DNA from: Pelomonas cellulosilytica
GTDB lineage: Bacteria > Pseudomonadota > Gammaproteobacteria > Burkholderiales > Burkholderiaceae_C
NCBI RefSeq assembly: GCF_021353265.1
Contig: NZ_JAJTWU010000001.1
Span: 124,001-188,000 of the forward strand
Reading direction: 5' to 3'
Length of the DNA: 64,000 nucleotides
The position numbers were made by a program, and so were the translations under genes. This document shows, one piece after another, positions 12,000 through 21,229 of this stretch. The notes below the pieces were generated by a model. It worked only from the letters and a program-made list of their open reading frames with translations, did not search any database and was not told the origin of the DNA. Within the stretch, counting starts at the first letter, position 1. Each line of letters starts with the position of its first letter.

Positions 12000-12015
12000 G
12001 TAGGGCCGGCCGGGC

Positions 12016-12612
12016 TCAGGCCTTGGTCGCGAGCGAGCCCGGGTAGGTCAGCGAGCTCGACGCAGAAGAGACCGAGAACACGGCCGCCGTGCCGGCGGAC
12101 TGCTGCATCAACGATGTGTAGAGTGACATCACGCCGCTCGACCCCTTGGCCAGCTTCGCCGCCTGCGAGATGGCCGCGCTCTGCTGGATGGTGGCCGACA
12201 GCTTGAGTGCGTCCCGCGCCTGCCCGGCAATGCGCGACGCGAAGCTGGGCTGGCTGCTGTCGGCCTTCAGGAAGGCCTGGGTGGCGGTCTTGTCGGCATC
12301 GCTGCCCTTGATGCCGACGCTGCCGTCGTTCTTCACGGTGAATTCAACGGTGCCCGTCAGCGTGACGCCGGCCTTCGCCATCGCCGCGCGCAGCTCGGTC
12401 GAAAGTGCCTTCTGGCCGGCTTCGAGGGACTGGACGGCCTTGGCCGACTTGGCGGTGCCCGCAGCCTGTTGGAGGGCTTGCTGCGAAATGGCCGCACTGG
12501 CCTGACCGCGGGTGCTCGTGCCAGCGGTGCCGGCGTTTGCCGCTGTCGAGGCGTTGTCCAGGTTCTGCGTGGACAGGTAGCTAAGCAGGGAGCTGTTGAG
12601 ACCGGAGAGCAT
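12016..12612 (-). CDS. Unrecognised Ala/Ser-rich protein
   Basis: A 198-residue protein I do not recognise. It is rich in Ala, Ser, Gln and Thr and has no signal peptide or membrane segment. A central folded-looking part (about 70-125: ELRAAMAKAGVTLTGTVEFTVKNDGSVG...) is flanked by helical Ala/Gln stretches. The start MLSGLNSSLLSYLSTQNLD and the serine-rich composition recall flagellar or secreted-structure proteins, but this is only a resemblance. Codon use fits the surroundings. It lies between the convergent peptidase gene and ubiX. Confidence 0.6.
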   Translation of the reverse strand: MLSGLNSSLLSYLSTQNLDNASTAANAGTAGTSTRGQASAAISQQALQQAAGTAKSAKAVQSLEAGQKALSTELRAAMAKAGVTLTGTVEFTVKNDGSVGIKGSDADKTATQAFLKADSSQPSFASRIAGQARDALKLSATIQQSAAISQAAKLAKGSSGVMSLYTSLMQQSAGTAAVFSVSSASSSLTYPGSLATKA

Positions 12613-12684
12613 CGCCGCATCTTGCCGCGGACGGCGGAGGGGCTAGCGGTGCAGCTGGGCCGGAATTCCAGCCCAGCTCGCCGG

Positions 12685-13245
12685 CTACAGCCCTGTCCAG
12701 GCCTGCGGGCGGGCCGACGCGATGCCGGCCAATTCCAGCACGCGCTCGACCGTTTCGTTCACCATCTCCTCGATGCTCTTGGGGCGGTGATAGAAGGCCG
12801 GCAGCGGCGGGAAGCAGATGCCGCCCATTTCCGTCACGGCGACCATGTTGCGCAGGTGGGCCAGGTTGAACGGCGTCTCACGCACCATCAGGATGAGGCG
12901 GCGGCGTTCCTTCAGCGTGACGTCGGCGGCGCGTGTCAACAGGTTGTCGCCCAACCCATGGGCAATCGCGGCCAGGGACTTCATCGAGCACGGCGCGACG
13001 ACCATCGCGGCCGTCGAGAAGCTGCCGCTGGCGATGCAGGCGCCGACATCGCCAGGCGCATAGGCGTGATCGGCCTCGGCCTCCAGCGTTGAGCGATCCA
13101 GGCCCAGCTCGTGGTGGGCGTTCAGGATGCCGGCGGGCGTGGCGATCAGGTGCGTCTCGACGCCCAGCTCGCGCGAGCGCCGCAGCAGGCGCAGCGCATA
13201 GGCGGCGCCGGTCGCGCCCGTCAGCCCGACGACGAGGCGGGTCAC
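12685..13245 (-). CDS. ubiX: Flavin prenyltransferase (UbiX)
   Basis: Makes the prenylated FMN cofactor needed by UbiD decarboxylase in ubiquinone synthesis. The start is a GTG at 13245 overlapping the grxD stop (GTGA), giving 186 residues beginning with TRLVVGLTGATGAAYALRLL. The FMN-binding SGSFSTAAMVVAPCSMKSLAAI and the RRRLILMVRETPF segment are diagnostic. The open frame upstream of the GTG reads through grxD in another frame and is not coding. Coupling to grxD suggests a two-gene operon. Confidence 0.95.
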   Translation of the reverse strand: MTRLVVGLTGATGAAYALRLLRRSRELGVETHLIATPAGILNAHHELGLDRSTLEAEADHAYAPGDVGACIASGSFSTAAMVVAPCSMKSLAAIAHGLGDNLLTRAADVTLKERRRLILMVRETPFNLAHLRNMVAVTEMGGICFPPLPAFYHRPKSIEEMVNETVERVLELAGIASARPQAWTGL

Positions 13246-13556
13246 TGCGCGGCGAGAGCCTGCTGCAGCTCGCCCGACTCGTACATCTCCATCATGATGT
13301 CCGAGCCGCCGACGAATTCGCCGTTGATGTAGAGCTGGGGAATCGTCGGCCAGTTGGCGTAGTCCTTGATGCCCTGGCGCACGGCTTCGTCTTCCAGCAC
13401 GTTGAAGGTCTTGATGTCGCTCGCGCCGGCGGCCTTGAGGATCTGGATGGCGCGGCCCGAGAAGCCGCACATCGGGAACTGGGCCGTGCCCTTCATGAAG
13501 AGCATGACGCGGTTGGATTTGACGAGGTCGTCGATGCGTTGCTGAACGTCGCTCAT
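13242..13556 (-). CDS. grxD: Monothiol glutaredoxin, Grx4 type
   Basis: Carries or delivers Fe-S clusters in the cytoplasm. The ATG at 13556 gives 104 residues beginning MSDVQQRIDDLVKSN; the longer frame adds nine residues not found in the family. The CGFS active site (in PMCGFSGRA, Cys about residue 30) and the glutathione-site WPTIPQLYINGEFVGGSDI are intact. It overlaps ubiX by 4 bp. Confidence 0.96.
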   Translation of the reverse strand: MSDVQQRIDDLVKSNRVMLFMKGTAQFPMCGFSGRAIQILKAAGASDIKTFNVLEDEAVRQGIKDYANWPTIPQLYINGEFVGGSDIMMEMYESGELQQALAAQ

Positions 13557-13610
13557 GGGAAGTCTCGGAAAGGCAAAAGCCAAATTATCCGGGACGCCGC
13601 GACGCCGCTC

Positions 13611-14183
13611 TCAATAGCTGTAGGCCAGGCCCAGTTGCAGCAGGGGCTTGAAGCGCAGGTCTCGCATCGCGTCCTCGAAGCCCTGGGCGCTGCTGCGACC
13701 CAGGCGCACGCCGCCGAGCGTGCCGGACATCAGGCCCAAGTCGGCGCTGAAGGCCAGGCCGCTGCTGCGCAGTCGGGCGGTGTAGCCGATGCCAACGTAG
13801 GACAGGTTGGCGCTGGGCTCCAGCGCGTAGGCGTCCGGCCCGGTGAGTGAGAAGCTGCGCCGGCCTGCCGACACCATGCCGCTGCCCAACGCCAGCCCGC
13901 CGCTGCTCTGCGCCATGGACAGCGGGCCCAGCAGCACGCCGCCGGTGGCGCGCAGGCCGCCGCTGAAGCCGGAGAGGCCGGACTTGGTGAGGTAGTAGTC
14001 GCCCAGCAGGTTGGCGCTGAGGATACGGGAGCCACCCAGGTGCGGCCCGACGTTGGAGGTTACATCGGCGCTGTTGAGCTGCAATCGGGCCTGCCAGCGG
14101 GGCTGGGCGTCGCTGTCGGCCCAGGCCGGCAGCGTGGCAACGGTCGTGAAACTCAGAAGTGCAGCGCGGATGAGGCGGGCCAT
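13611..14183 (-). CDS. Exported protein, probable small outer-membrane beta-barrel
   Basis: Start at 14183 follows a good ribosome-binding site (GCAGGAGACG). The 190 residues begin with a signal peptide (MARLIRAALLSFTTVATLPAWAD). The rest alternates polar and hydrophobic residues in short strands (WQARLQLNSADV, LSYVGIGYTARL, LAFSADLGLMSG) and ends with LLQLGLAYSY, i.e. a terminal aromatic as in outer-membrane barrels. Function is unknown. It resembles exported proteins common in Burkholderiales, but I cannot name the family with certainty. Confidence 0.65.
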   Translation of the reverse strand: MARLIRAALLSFTTVATLPAWADSDAQPRWQARLQLNSADVTSNVGPHLGGSRILSANLLGDYYLTKSGLSGFSGGLRATGGVLLGPLSMAQSSGGLALGSGMVSAGRRSFSLTGPDAYALEPSANLSYVGIGYTARLRSSGLAFSADLGLMSGTLGGVRLGRSSAQGFEDAMRDLRFKPLLQLGLAYSY

Positions 14184-14309
14184 GGTCGTCTCCTGCACGG
14201 TGCCAGGACCGGCACCGCCGTTTGATACTACGCCGGCTGGCCCGACCCGTGCACGAAGAAGTACACGCGAAATCTCACGCAAACGGGTGGTAGCCGTCGC
14301 GCCGGTGCG

Positions 14310-15110
14310 TCACGGCCAGCGGCCGCCACTGGCGCGTGGCCGGCCCGCGAGATCGTGGCGTAGCGTGGCGTCCCGGAAGCTGCGGGTCGCCAGTTGTTGC
14401 GCTACCACACCGGCCTGGTCCCAGCCGTGCTCCAGCAGCAGCCAGCCGCCCGGAGCCAGATGTTGCGGTGCCACATCGATCAGCGTGCGCAGGTCGGCCA
14501 GGCCGTCGCCACCGGGCGTGAGGGCCGTCAGCGGCTCGTGGCGCAGCGCGGGCAGATGCGGGTCATCTGAGGCGATGTATGGCGGGTTGCTCAGCACGAG
14601 GTCGAAGCGTTCACCCGCCAGTGGCTCGAACCAACTGCCCAGGCGCCAGTCGACGGCCAGCCCGAGGCGCTCGCCATTGCCGCGGGCTACCGCTAGCGCC
14701 TCGGCGCTGAGGTCCACCGCGGTCACGCTGGCCCGGGGGCAGGCCGCCTTCACCGCCAGGGCGATGGCGCCGCTGCCGGTGCCGAGGTCCACGACGCGCG
14801 GCTGGCCGGGCAGGGCGCCCAGCCGCTCCAGCGCCCAGTCGACCAGGGTTTCGGTGTCCGGCCGGGGAATCAGCGTGGCCGGCGTGACCTGCAGCATCAG
14901 GCCGTGGAAGGGCTGCCAGCCGGTCAGGTGGGCTAGCGGTTCGCCGGCCGCCAGGCGCCGCAATGCCGCGTCGGCGCCATCCACGGTCGCGTCGCTGTGC
15001 GTGATGAGCCAGGCGCGGTCGCGGCCGGTCAGGTGGGCCAGCAACGCCTGCGCGTCGCCCCGCTCGACGCCGAGCCGGCGGGCCAGCGCCAGCGCGTCGT
15101 CGACCGTCAT
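14310..15110 (-). CDS. prmC: Release factor glutamine N5-methyltransferase
   Basis: Methylates the GGQ glutamine of RF1/RF2, raising termination efficiency. The 266 residues have an N-terminal helical domain and a Rossmann fold with [14 protein letters not shown] (SAM site) and the LSNPPYIA catalytic motif. Its ATG overlaps the prfA stop by 4 bp, so enzyme and substrate are co-translated. Length and motifs are normal. Confidence 0.95.
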   Translation of the reverse strand: MTVDDALALARRLGVERGDAQALLAHLTGRDRAWLITHSDATVDGADAALRRLAAGEPLAHLTGWQPFHGLMLQVTPATLIPRPDTETLVDWALERLGALPGQPRVVDLGTGSGAIALAVKAACPRASVTAVDLSAEALAVARGNGERLGLAVDWRLGSWFEPLAGERFDLVLSNPPYIASDDPHLPALRHEPLTALTPGGDGLADLRTLIDVAPQHLAPGGWLLLEHGWDQAGVVAQQLATRSFRDATLRHDLAGRPRASGGRWP

Positions 15111-16192
15111 GTGCGGCCTTCCTCCAGTTGCGCGAGCTGTTCGGCCGCCTGCGCGGCCAGCAGCCCCTGGATGACGTCGTTCAGGTCGCCGTCCATGATC
15201 TGCCCGAGCTTGTAGAGCGTCAGGTTGATGCGGTGGTCGGTGAGGCGCCCCTGCGGGAAGTTGTAGGTGCGGATGCGGTCACTGCGGTCGCCGGTGCCGA
15301 TCAGGCCCTTGCGTGTGGCGGCCTCCTTGGCGGCGCGCTCGCTGCGCTCCTTCTCCTGGATACGCGCCTGCAGCACCTGCAGGGCCTTGGCCTTGTTGCT
15401 GTGCTGGCTGCGGCCGTCCTGGCATTCGGCGACGATGCCAGTCGGCAGGTGGACGACGCGCACGGCGGAGTCGGTCTTGTTAATGTGCTGGCCGCCGGCC
15501 CCGCTGGCGCGGAAGGTGTCGATGCGCAGGTCCGCAGGGTTCAGCGTGATGGCCTCGGCCTCGTCGGGCTCGGGCATCACGGCGACAGTACAGGCGCTGG
15601 TGTGGATGCGGCCCTGGGTCTCGGTCGCCGGCACGCGCTGCACGCGGTGGCCGCCGGACTCGAACTTGAGCCGGCCGTACACGCCATCGCCTTCGACGCG
15701 CACGACCAGTTCCTTGTAGCCCCCCAGGTCCGACACGTTCTCGGACAGGATCTCGGTGCGCCAGCCCTGGGCCTCGGCGAAGCGCAGGTACATGCGGGCC
15801 AGGTCGCCGGCGAACAGCGCCGATTCGTCGCCGCCCGTGCCGGCACGGATTTCGAGGAAGGCATGGCGCTCGTCGTCGGGGTCCTTGGGGATCAGCGCGA
15901 GCTGCAGCTCATGATCGAGTGCGGCCAGCGCCGCCTCGTTGGACGCGATCTCCTCGCGGGCCATGTCGGCCATTTCCGGGTCGGCCAGCATCTCGCGCGC
16001 CGTAGAGAGGTCGGCCTCGTGCTGCTGGTAGCGGCGGTAGCGCTCCACCAGCCCGGACACCTCGGCCTGCTCCTTGGTCAGTGCGCGGTAGCGCTTCATG
16101 TCGGCGGCGATGCTGCCGTCGGCGAGGAGTGCATCAAGCTCGGCGAGGCGGAAGCCGAGGCGGTCGAACTGCTGACGCAGGGAGTCTTTCAT
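15107..16192 (-). CDS. prfA: Peptide chain release factor 1
   Basis: Ends translation at UAA and UAG. The 361 residues include the GGQ motif in [20 protein letters not shown] (about 230-249) and the RF1-type basic region near [20 protein letters not shown]. Start [19 protein letters not shown] fits the family. It lies between hemA and prmC on the same strand, the conserved hemA-prfA-prmC operon; the gap to hemA is 68 bp. Confidence 0.97.
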   Translation of the reverse strand: MKDSLRQQFDRLGFRLAELDALLADGSIAADMKRYRALTKEQAEVSGLVERYRRYQQHEADLSTAREMLADPEMADMAREEIASNEAALAALDHELQLALIPKDPDDERHAFLEIRAGTGGDESALFAGDLARMYLRFAEAQGWRTEILSENVSDLGGYKELVVRVEGDGVYGRLKFESGGHRVQRVPATETQGRIHTSACTVAVMPEPDEAEAITLNPADLRIDTFRASGAGGQHINKTDSAVRVVHLPTGIVAECQDGRSQHSNKAKALQVLQARIQEKERSERAAKEAATRKGLIGTGDRSDRIRTYNFPQGRLTDHRINLTLYKLGQIMDGDLNDVIQGLLAAQAAEQLAQLEEGRT

Positions 16193-16260
16193 GGGGCGGC
16201 GATCGAAGAAGCAGTCAGGAGCGGCGCAACGCGGGCGCCGGGCGGCGGCGCTGGGCGCCG

Positions 16261-17523
16261 CTAGGACTGCTTGTTGCGCAAGAACAGGCGCGAGACGGTC
16301 TGAGCCAGCTGCAGGCGCTGCTCGCCGTCGCTGGCATGCAGCTCGGCCAGCGTGCCGTGCAGCAGCTTCTGTGTCAGGCCCTTCGAGAGGGCGTCCAGCA
16401 CTTCGTCGACGTCAGCGCCCTTGGCCAGCAGCTTGCGGGCGCGGGCGATCTCCAGTGCGCGCCAGTCGTCGGTCTGCTGGTGCAGCGCCTGGATCAACGG
16501 CACCGTGTGGCGCTGGTCCAGCCAGTGCATGAAGCTTTGCACGCCGGTCTCGACGATGGCCTCGGCCTGCTGCACGGCGGCCTGGCGCTTCTCGCCAGCC
16601 GTCTGCACCTGCTGGGCGAGTTCATCGACGGTGTAGAGGTAGACGTCGTCTAGCTGGGCGACCTCGGGCTCGATGTCACGCGGCACGGCCAGGTCGACCA
16701 TGAACATCGGGCGGTGCTTGCGCTTCTTCAGCGCGCGTTCGACCGCGCCCAGGCCGATCAGTGGCAGGCTGGATGCCGTGCAGGACACGACGATGTCGAA
16801 TTCATGCAGCCGCTCGGGCAGGTCGGACAGCCGCACAGCTTCGGCGCCGAAGCGGCCGGCCAACTTCTCGCCGCGCTCCAGCGTGCGGTTGGCGACGGCC
16901 ATGAGACGAGGCGTGCGGGCCGCGAAGTGAGTCGCGGTCAGCTCGATCATCTCGCCCGCGCCGACGAACAGCACGCGCGTCTGGGCCAGGTCCTCGAACA
17001 GTTGGCCCGCCAAGCGCACGGCGGCCGCTGCCATGCTGATGGAATGGGCGCCGATCTCGGTGGAGCTGCGCACTTCTTTGGCGACGGAGAAGCTGCGCTG
17101 GAACAGCTGGTGCAGCGTCGTGCCGAGCGCGCCGGCGGCTTCGGCTTCCTTCACGGCCTGCTTCATCTGGCCGAGGATCTGCGGCTCGCCCAGCACCATC
17201 GAGTCGAGCCCGCTGGCGACGCGGAAGGCGTGGCGCGCGGCATCGCTGCCCTGCATCACGTAGGCATGCTCGCGCAGCGCGCCGGCCTCGACGCCGCCGG
17301 TCTGCGCCAGCCAGGCGATGGCCGGCTGCACCTGCGTCTGCGGCGCGGCCACGTAGACCTCGGTGCGGTTGCAGGTGGACAGGATGGCCGCCTCGGGCGC
17401 GCCGGGCAGCTTCTGCCGCAGGCCGGTGAGCGACGGCGCGAGTTGCTCGAGCGTGAATGCAAACCGCCCGCGCAGATCCAGCGGGGCGGTGTTGTGGTTC
17501 AGGCCAAGAGCAAAGACCGACAT
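16261..17523 (-). CDS. hemA: Glutamyl-tRNA reductase
   Basis: First committed step of C5 haem synthesis: NADPH reduction of glutamyl-tRNA to glutamate-1-semialdehyde. The ATG at 17523 ([19 protein letters not shown]) aligns with the family start and gives 420 residues; the upstream ATG at 17565 adds 14 residues without homology. The catalytic Cys lies in [11 protein letters not shown] and the NADP site in [20 protein letters not shown] at 17530-17535 (minus strand) sits 6-7 nt before the ATG, so a leaderless mRNA is possible. Confidence 0.95.
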   Translation of the reverse strand: MSVFALGLNHNTAPLDLRGRFAFTLEQLAPSLTGLRQKLPGAPEAAILSTCNRTEVYVAAPQTQVQPAIAWLAQTGGVEAGALREHAYVMQGSDAARHAFRVASGLDSMVLGEPQILGQMKQAVKEAEAAGALGTTLHQLFQRSFSVAKEVRSSTEIGAHSISMAAAAVRLAGQLFEDLAQTRVLFVGAGEMIELTATHFAARTPRLMAVANRTLERGEKLAGRFGAEAVRLSDLPERLHEFDIVVSCTASSLPLIGLGAVERALKKRKHRPMFMVDLAVPRDIEPEVAQLDDVYLYTVDELAQQVQTAGEKRQAAVQQAEAIVETGVQSFMHWLDQRHTVPLIQALHQQTDDWRALEIARARKLLAKGADVDEVLDALSKGLTQKLLHGTLAELHASDGEQRLQLAQTVSRLFLRNKQS

Positions 17524-17578
17524 GGGAGGCAATTGTAGGATTCGCGGCTTTTCCGCCTCTGACATCGGTCAAGCCCGA

Positions 17579-17854
17579 ATGAGCCCACTCGACGCCTTTT
17601 GGCACATTGCCAACCTCTTTGCACCGGCCTGGGGGCTGGCGGCGCTGCTGGCGGTGGCGATCAAAGCGGTCTGGCGTCGAGAGGCGAAGCCGCTGGGCTG
17701 GCGGCGCTTATGGCTGTGGGGTGCGGCGGGCGGCACGGCGGCAACGCTGATGGCGCTGGTGCTGCTGGGCCGCGACGGCAGGATGGCCGGCTACGCCCTG
17801 CTGGTACTTGGCGTGGCGCTGCCGCAGTGGGCCCAGCTGAGCTTCAGGCGCTGA
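17579..17854 (+). CDS. Small integral membrane protein
   Basis: ATG at 17579 gives 91 residues starting [19 protein letters not shown]. Three hydrophobic segments are visible (about 13-30, 46-63, 71-86). No family is recognised with certainty. It is divergent from hemA and runs 11 bp into the end of miaB on the other strand. Small conserved membrane proteins at this position occur in other Burkholderiales, but no function is known to me. Confidence 0.7.
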   Translation: MSPLDAFWHIANLFAPAWGLAALLAVAIKAVWRREAKPLGWRRLWLWGAAGGTAATLMALVLLGRDGRMAGYALLVLGVALPQWAQLSFRR

Positions 17855-19187
17855 GCACCTCTTCCGTCGTGACGACCTCGCCGCGCAGCGAGTGCGCGAA
17901 GGCAGTTGTGATGCGCACGTCCACCAGCTGGTTCATCAGCCGCGGCGACCCGGCGAAGTTGACGATGCGGTTGCACTCGGTGCGGCCCATCAGCTCGGAG
18001 GCGTCCTTGCGCGCGTTGCCGGTTACCAGCACCTTCTCCACCTTGCCGACCATGCCTTGCGAGATCGACAAGGCGTGTGCCTCGATGGCGGCCTGCAGCT
18101 CCTGAAGGCGCTTGACCTTAGTCTCGTACGGCGTCGTGTCCTCCAGCGCGGCGGCTGGTGTGCCCGGGCGCGGGCTGAAGATGAAGCTGAAGCTCGCATC
18201 GAAGCCGACGTCCTGCACCAGCTTCATCAGCTTGGCGTGATCCTCATCCGTCTCACCGGGGAAGCCGACGATGAAGTCGCTGGCCAGGCGCAGCTCCGGG
18301 CGGATGGCGCGCAGCTTGCGCACGATGCTCTTGAACTCCAGCGCCGTGTAGCCGCGTTTCATCGCCATCAGGATGCGGTCGCTGCCGTGCTGCACGGGCA
18401 GGTGCAGGTGGTTCACGAGTTGCGGGATCTTGCCGTAGGCCTCGATGAGGCGCGGGCTGAACTCGTTGGGATGGCTGGTCGTGAAGCGCAGGCGTCGGAT
18501 GCCGGGAATCTCGGCTGCGTATTCCAGCAGCAACGCTAGGTCGGCGTGCTCGCTGCTGTCGCCCATTCTGCCCCGGTAGGCATTGACGTTCTGGCCGAGC
18601 AGGTTGATCTCCATGACGCCCTGGTCGGCCAGGCCGGCGATCTCGGTCAGCACGTCGTCAAAGGGGCGCGAGACCTCTTCGCCGCGGGTGTAGGGAACCA
18701 CGCAGTAGGAGCAGTACTTGGAGCAGCCTTCCATGATGGAGACGAAGGCCGAGGCGCCTTCGACCTTGGCCGGCGGCAGGTGGTCGAACTTCTCAATCTC
18801 GGGGAAGGAGATGTCCACCTGCGGGCGGCGCTGGTCGCGGCGCGCTTCCAGCATCTGCGGCAGGCGGTGCAGCGTCTGCGGGCCGAAGACGACGTCCACG
18901 TAGGGCGCGCGCTCGATGATGGCGGCGCCTTCCTGCGACGCAACGCAGCCGCCGACGCCGATCATCACGCCCTTGGCCTTTAGGTGCTTCACACGGCCGA
19001 GGTCGCTGAAGACCTTCTCCTGCGCCTTCTCGCGCACCGAGCAGGTGTTGAACAGGATGAGATCGGCTTGCTCGGGGTCGTCGGTGGGTGTGTAGCCCTT
19101 TGCGGCGCCCAGCACGTCGGCCATCTTGTCCGAGTCGTACTCGTTCATCTGGCAGCCGAAGGTCTTGATGTAGACCTTCTTGCTCAT
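17844..19187 (-). CDS. miaB: tRNA-2-methylthio-N6-dimethylallyladenosine synthase
   Basis: Radical-SAM methylthiotransferase modifying A37 of tRNAs that read UNN codons. The ATG at 19187 gives 447 residues. The N-terminal UPF0004 domain has its three cysteines ([28 protein letters not shown]), the radical-SAM cluster motif is [15 protein letters not shown], and a TRAM domain ends the protein. The frame is open further upstream, but only the short start matches MiaB. It overlaps the upstream gene by 4 bp. Confidence 0.97.
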   Translation of the reverse strand: MSKKVYIKTFGCQMNEYDSDKMADVLGAAKGYTPTDDPEQADLILFNTCSVREKAQEKVFSDLGRVKHLKAKGVMIGVGGCVASQEGAAIIERAPYVDVVFGPQTLHRLPQMLEARRDQRRPQVDISFPEIEKFDHLPPAKVEGASAFVSIMEGCSKYCSYCVVPYTRGEEVSRPFDDVLTEIAGLADQGVMEINLLGQNVNAYRGRMGDSSEHADLALLLEYAAEIPGIRRLRFTTSHPNEFSPRLIEAYGKIPQLVNHLHLPVQHGSDRILMAMKRGYTALEFKSIVRKLRAIRPELRLASDFIVGFPGETDEDHAKLMKLVQDVGFDASFSFIFSPRPGTPAAALEDTTPYETKVKRLQELQAAIEAHALSISQGMVGKVEKVLVTGNARKDASELMGRTECNRIVNFAGSPRLMNQLVDVRITTAFAHSLRGEVVTTEEVLSA

Positions 19188-19570
19188 GGCTTGCTCCAGG
19201 TCTGGCTGGCAGGGTCGAACCGCCAAGTGGCGCTCTCGGCGGGCGTGCGCGGCCAGACCTTGTTGGCCAGCTCCGCAGGGTTGAGCACCCACACGTCTTG
19301 GATCAACCCGTTGCCTTCGACCGTGTAGTGCACGCTGAGCTTTTGACCGGTGAGCCCGGCTGGCGGCACCCACAGGTTCGCATCGTTCCTGACCCGGGAG
19401 CCGGGCGCGAGCCGGGCCGGCTTGCCGTTGAGCAGCACGTCGGGGAACTGGGTGACCATCAGTTCGCCGCGCAGTGCGTTGGCGGGGAAGGGGCGGTGCG
19501 TCTGCGCGTGGGCGACGACGCAGCTGGCGGCCAGGGCGAGGCCCAGGGCGGGGAGGGCACAGCGGTACAT
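19184..19570 (-). CDS. Exported protein of unknown function coupled to miaB
   Basis: 128 residues with a signal peptide ([22 protein letters not shown]). The mature part contains [37 protein letters not shown] and [14 protein letters not shown], a compact domain found in Burkholderiales periplasmic proteins; I know no function. It overlaps the miaB start (ATGA), so it is in the same transcript even though the products act in different compartments. Confidence 0.75.
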   Translation of the reverse strand: MYRCALPALGLALAASCVVAHAQTHRPFPANALRGELMVTQFPDVLLNGKPARLAPGSRVRNDANLWVPPAGLTGQKLSVHYTVEGNGLIQDVWVLNPAELANKVWPRTPAESATWRFDPASQTWSKP

Positions 19571-19675
19571 GGTATGTGTCCAGTGGCTGCGGAATGGGCA
19601 CCTTTGCCTAAACGGCAGCAGGCGAAGAAAAAGGGCCGAAGGATTCGGCCCACGTAAGACATTTTATGAGAGCGC

Positions 19676-20491
19676 TCAGAGAGTCGCTGTTGTTGGGCGC
19701 CTGATAGCGAGCCAGATTGGCAGCAAGCCTGTGGCGAAGAACGCCCACGACGACGGCTCCGGGATGGCCGGCTGCCCGGCTACGCGTGATTCTCCGGTCA
19801 CTGAAACCAAGTACGAAAATCCCAGGACGGTCGTCTCGGATGAGACGTTGTCCCATGAGATTGCTGCGTACTTGGAAGACTCCTTCTTGAAGGTTTGAGT
19901 GTCAGCGTCCGATGGATCCCAGATCAGTGATACACGCGTCTCGGCGGCGTCAAGGGTGATCGGTCTGCCGTTGCCGGACGGACTGGTCAGGTCCATCGAA
20001 ACGATCCCGCTGGCGAAATCGCCTCGCCAGTTCAACTCGGATACCGCGATGGCCGTGTGCATGTGTGCATCGATCAGGATCCTGGTGTGCGGGCTGAGCA
20101 CCCACCCATAGCTTGGCCTGCTCGCCGAGGCGGCCACGGTGGTCGCCACCGAGGCTGAAGGGCTGTCCAGGAGCACCGACGAGTTCATGAATGCGTAGGC
20201 CGAATTGCTGCGGTTCTCGGCCGTGGCCGATCGCATGGCTTCGCTGAACGATGTCCTCAGGGGCTGGAACGGCGCTGATGTGGCCAAGTATTCGCCTTGG
20301 CGCGACACGTACGTGCTTGCCGACGCGGCACGCGGATCGGGAACGTAAGTCAACTCCGGAGTGATCCCGTCGGCGGGGTCGAGATCGATCAACGAGATCC
20401 TGAAGTCGTCGAGTGACGCAAAGCCGATAACGCCCGCGACGGCCGGCGACACAACCGTTGAACTTAGCAGCAAACCAAGTGTGGTTTTCAT
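19676..20491 (-). CDS. PEP-CTERM sorted exported protein
   Basis: 271 residues: signal peptide (MKTTLGLLLSSTVVSPAVAG), a beta-rich middle of unknown function, and a C-terminal sorting signal (IPEPSSWAFFATGLLPIWLAIRR). PEP-CTERM tails are recognised by the exosortase EpsH/XrtA system and are typical of exopolysaccharide-producing Burkholderiales. Around residues 130-200 it resembles a generic jelly-roll, but no enzyme motif is seen. It is monocistronic. Confidence 0.85.
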   Translation of the reverse strand: MKTTLGLLLSSTVVSPAVAGVIGFASLDDFRISLIDLDPADGITPELTYVPDPRAASASTYVSRQGEYLATSAPFQPLRTSFSEAMRSATAENRSNSAYAFMNSSVLLDSPSASVATTVAASASRPSYGWVLSPHTRILIDAHMHTAIAVSELNWRGDFASGIVSMDLTSPSGNGRPITLDAAETRVSLIWDPSDADTQTFKKESSKYAAISWDNVSSETTVLGFSYLVSVTGESRVAGQPAIPEPSSWAFFATGLLPIWLAIRRPTTATL

Positions 20492-20598
20492 CGTGCCCTC
20501 GACTCCGGTCCCAACACTTCCAGTGTAGGAACGCGGCCGTTCAGAGAGTCACGTCAATCGTGGGATGACATCCACCAAGGGCGCCAAGCAAAACGGGC

Positions 20599-20841
20599 TC
20601 ATGAACTCGTCGGGATCTGAACTTCAATGCCAAACGTAGCCAGCCGATCCTCCGGGAAGTCTCGCTCGTTAAGGGTGACGATGACGATTGCGCCGCAGCG
20701 GATGGGCGGCGCCGCGACCATGCCGGCAATAGGGATCGTGCGCGCCTCATAGGACACGCGTCGCACCGGCGCGCTGCCGGTTTCGAGATGACCGCAATGA
20801 CGTGAGTCTTCGTCGATAGCCTGAACGACATGGGCCAGCAC
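20599..20841 (-). pseudogene. PIN-domain (VapC-like) toxin relic, C-terminal part
   Basis: The last ~37 residues (IRCGAIVIVTLNERDFPEDRLATFGIEV...) match the conserved C-terminal end of PIN-type ribonucleases (CGADxIVTxNxxDFP..xLAPxGIEA). The preceding part, including a DEDSRH stretch that looks like the PIN D-x-D-R-H motif, is out of register, and the N-terminal acidic residues are absent. It is therefore read as a decayed gene. Confidence 0.5.
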
Positions 20842-20869
20842 GCGAATCTGCCAGCCGCCCTCGGAACTT

Positions 20870-21013
20870 GTCGCGAACGAATTTGTCGGTCTCTCCTGCT
20901 TTGACGCAGCGGACTATCTCACCGATGAAGAGACGATCGCAGCCTACCTTGAGTGCGTCGCCAGCGAGGGTAATGCGAGTGCTCTTGGGGAAGCAATGAA
21001 CACAGTGGCGTGA
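20870..21013 (+). pseudogene. HigA-like antitoxin relic, N-terminal part
   Basis: In frame before the TGA at 21011, the plus strand encodes CFDAADYLTDEETIAAYLEC followed by VASEGNASALGEAMNTVA. FDAAxYLxxxExIAAYL is the hallmark N-terminus of HigA-type addiction-module antitoxins. The HTH half that should follow is missing, and no start codon with a ribosome site is seen. It lies opposite and next to the PIN relic, so both probably belong to one dead mobile segment. Confidence 0.5.
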
Positions 21014-21059
21014 GCACGTAGCCAGAACGATGCTGGAGACCAGACTGTAAGAACGGGCC

Positions 21060-21077
21060 GTTGACACTTGGTTGACA
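21060..21077. repeat. 11-bp-phased GTTGACA repeat beside tRNA-Met
   Basis: GTTGACA at 21060-21066 and again at 21071-21077, an 11-bp period. It lies on the 3' side of tRNA-Met between the toxin-antitoxin relics and the tRNA terminator. The layout resembles the tandem 11-bp repeat near tRNA-Pro at 2300-2321. Role inferred: a possible remnant of integrase arm sites. Confidence 0.4.
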
Positions 21078-21090
21078 GCCGCCAAAGACG

Positions 21091-21118
21091 AAGGGCTTAG
21101 CATCGCTGCTAAGCCCTT
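21091..21118 (-). terminator. Terminator of tRNA-Met
   Basis: A perfect 12-bp stem (21091-21102 with 21107-21118) with a 4-nt loop, 8 bp past the tRNA 3' end. The U-run is weak (CGTCTTT), so termination may be partial. Confidence 0.6.
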
Positions 21119-21126
21119 GTCTTATT

Positions 21127-21203
<77 letters not shown>

Positions 21204-21229
21204 TGAGCCTGCCATTCTAAGCGAAGTTT

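Noticed and set aside
11994-12019. Inverted repeat CCTGAG...CTCAGG between convergent genes as a terminator
   Set aside because: The stem is short with a 14-nt loop and there is no U-run on either side.
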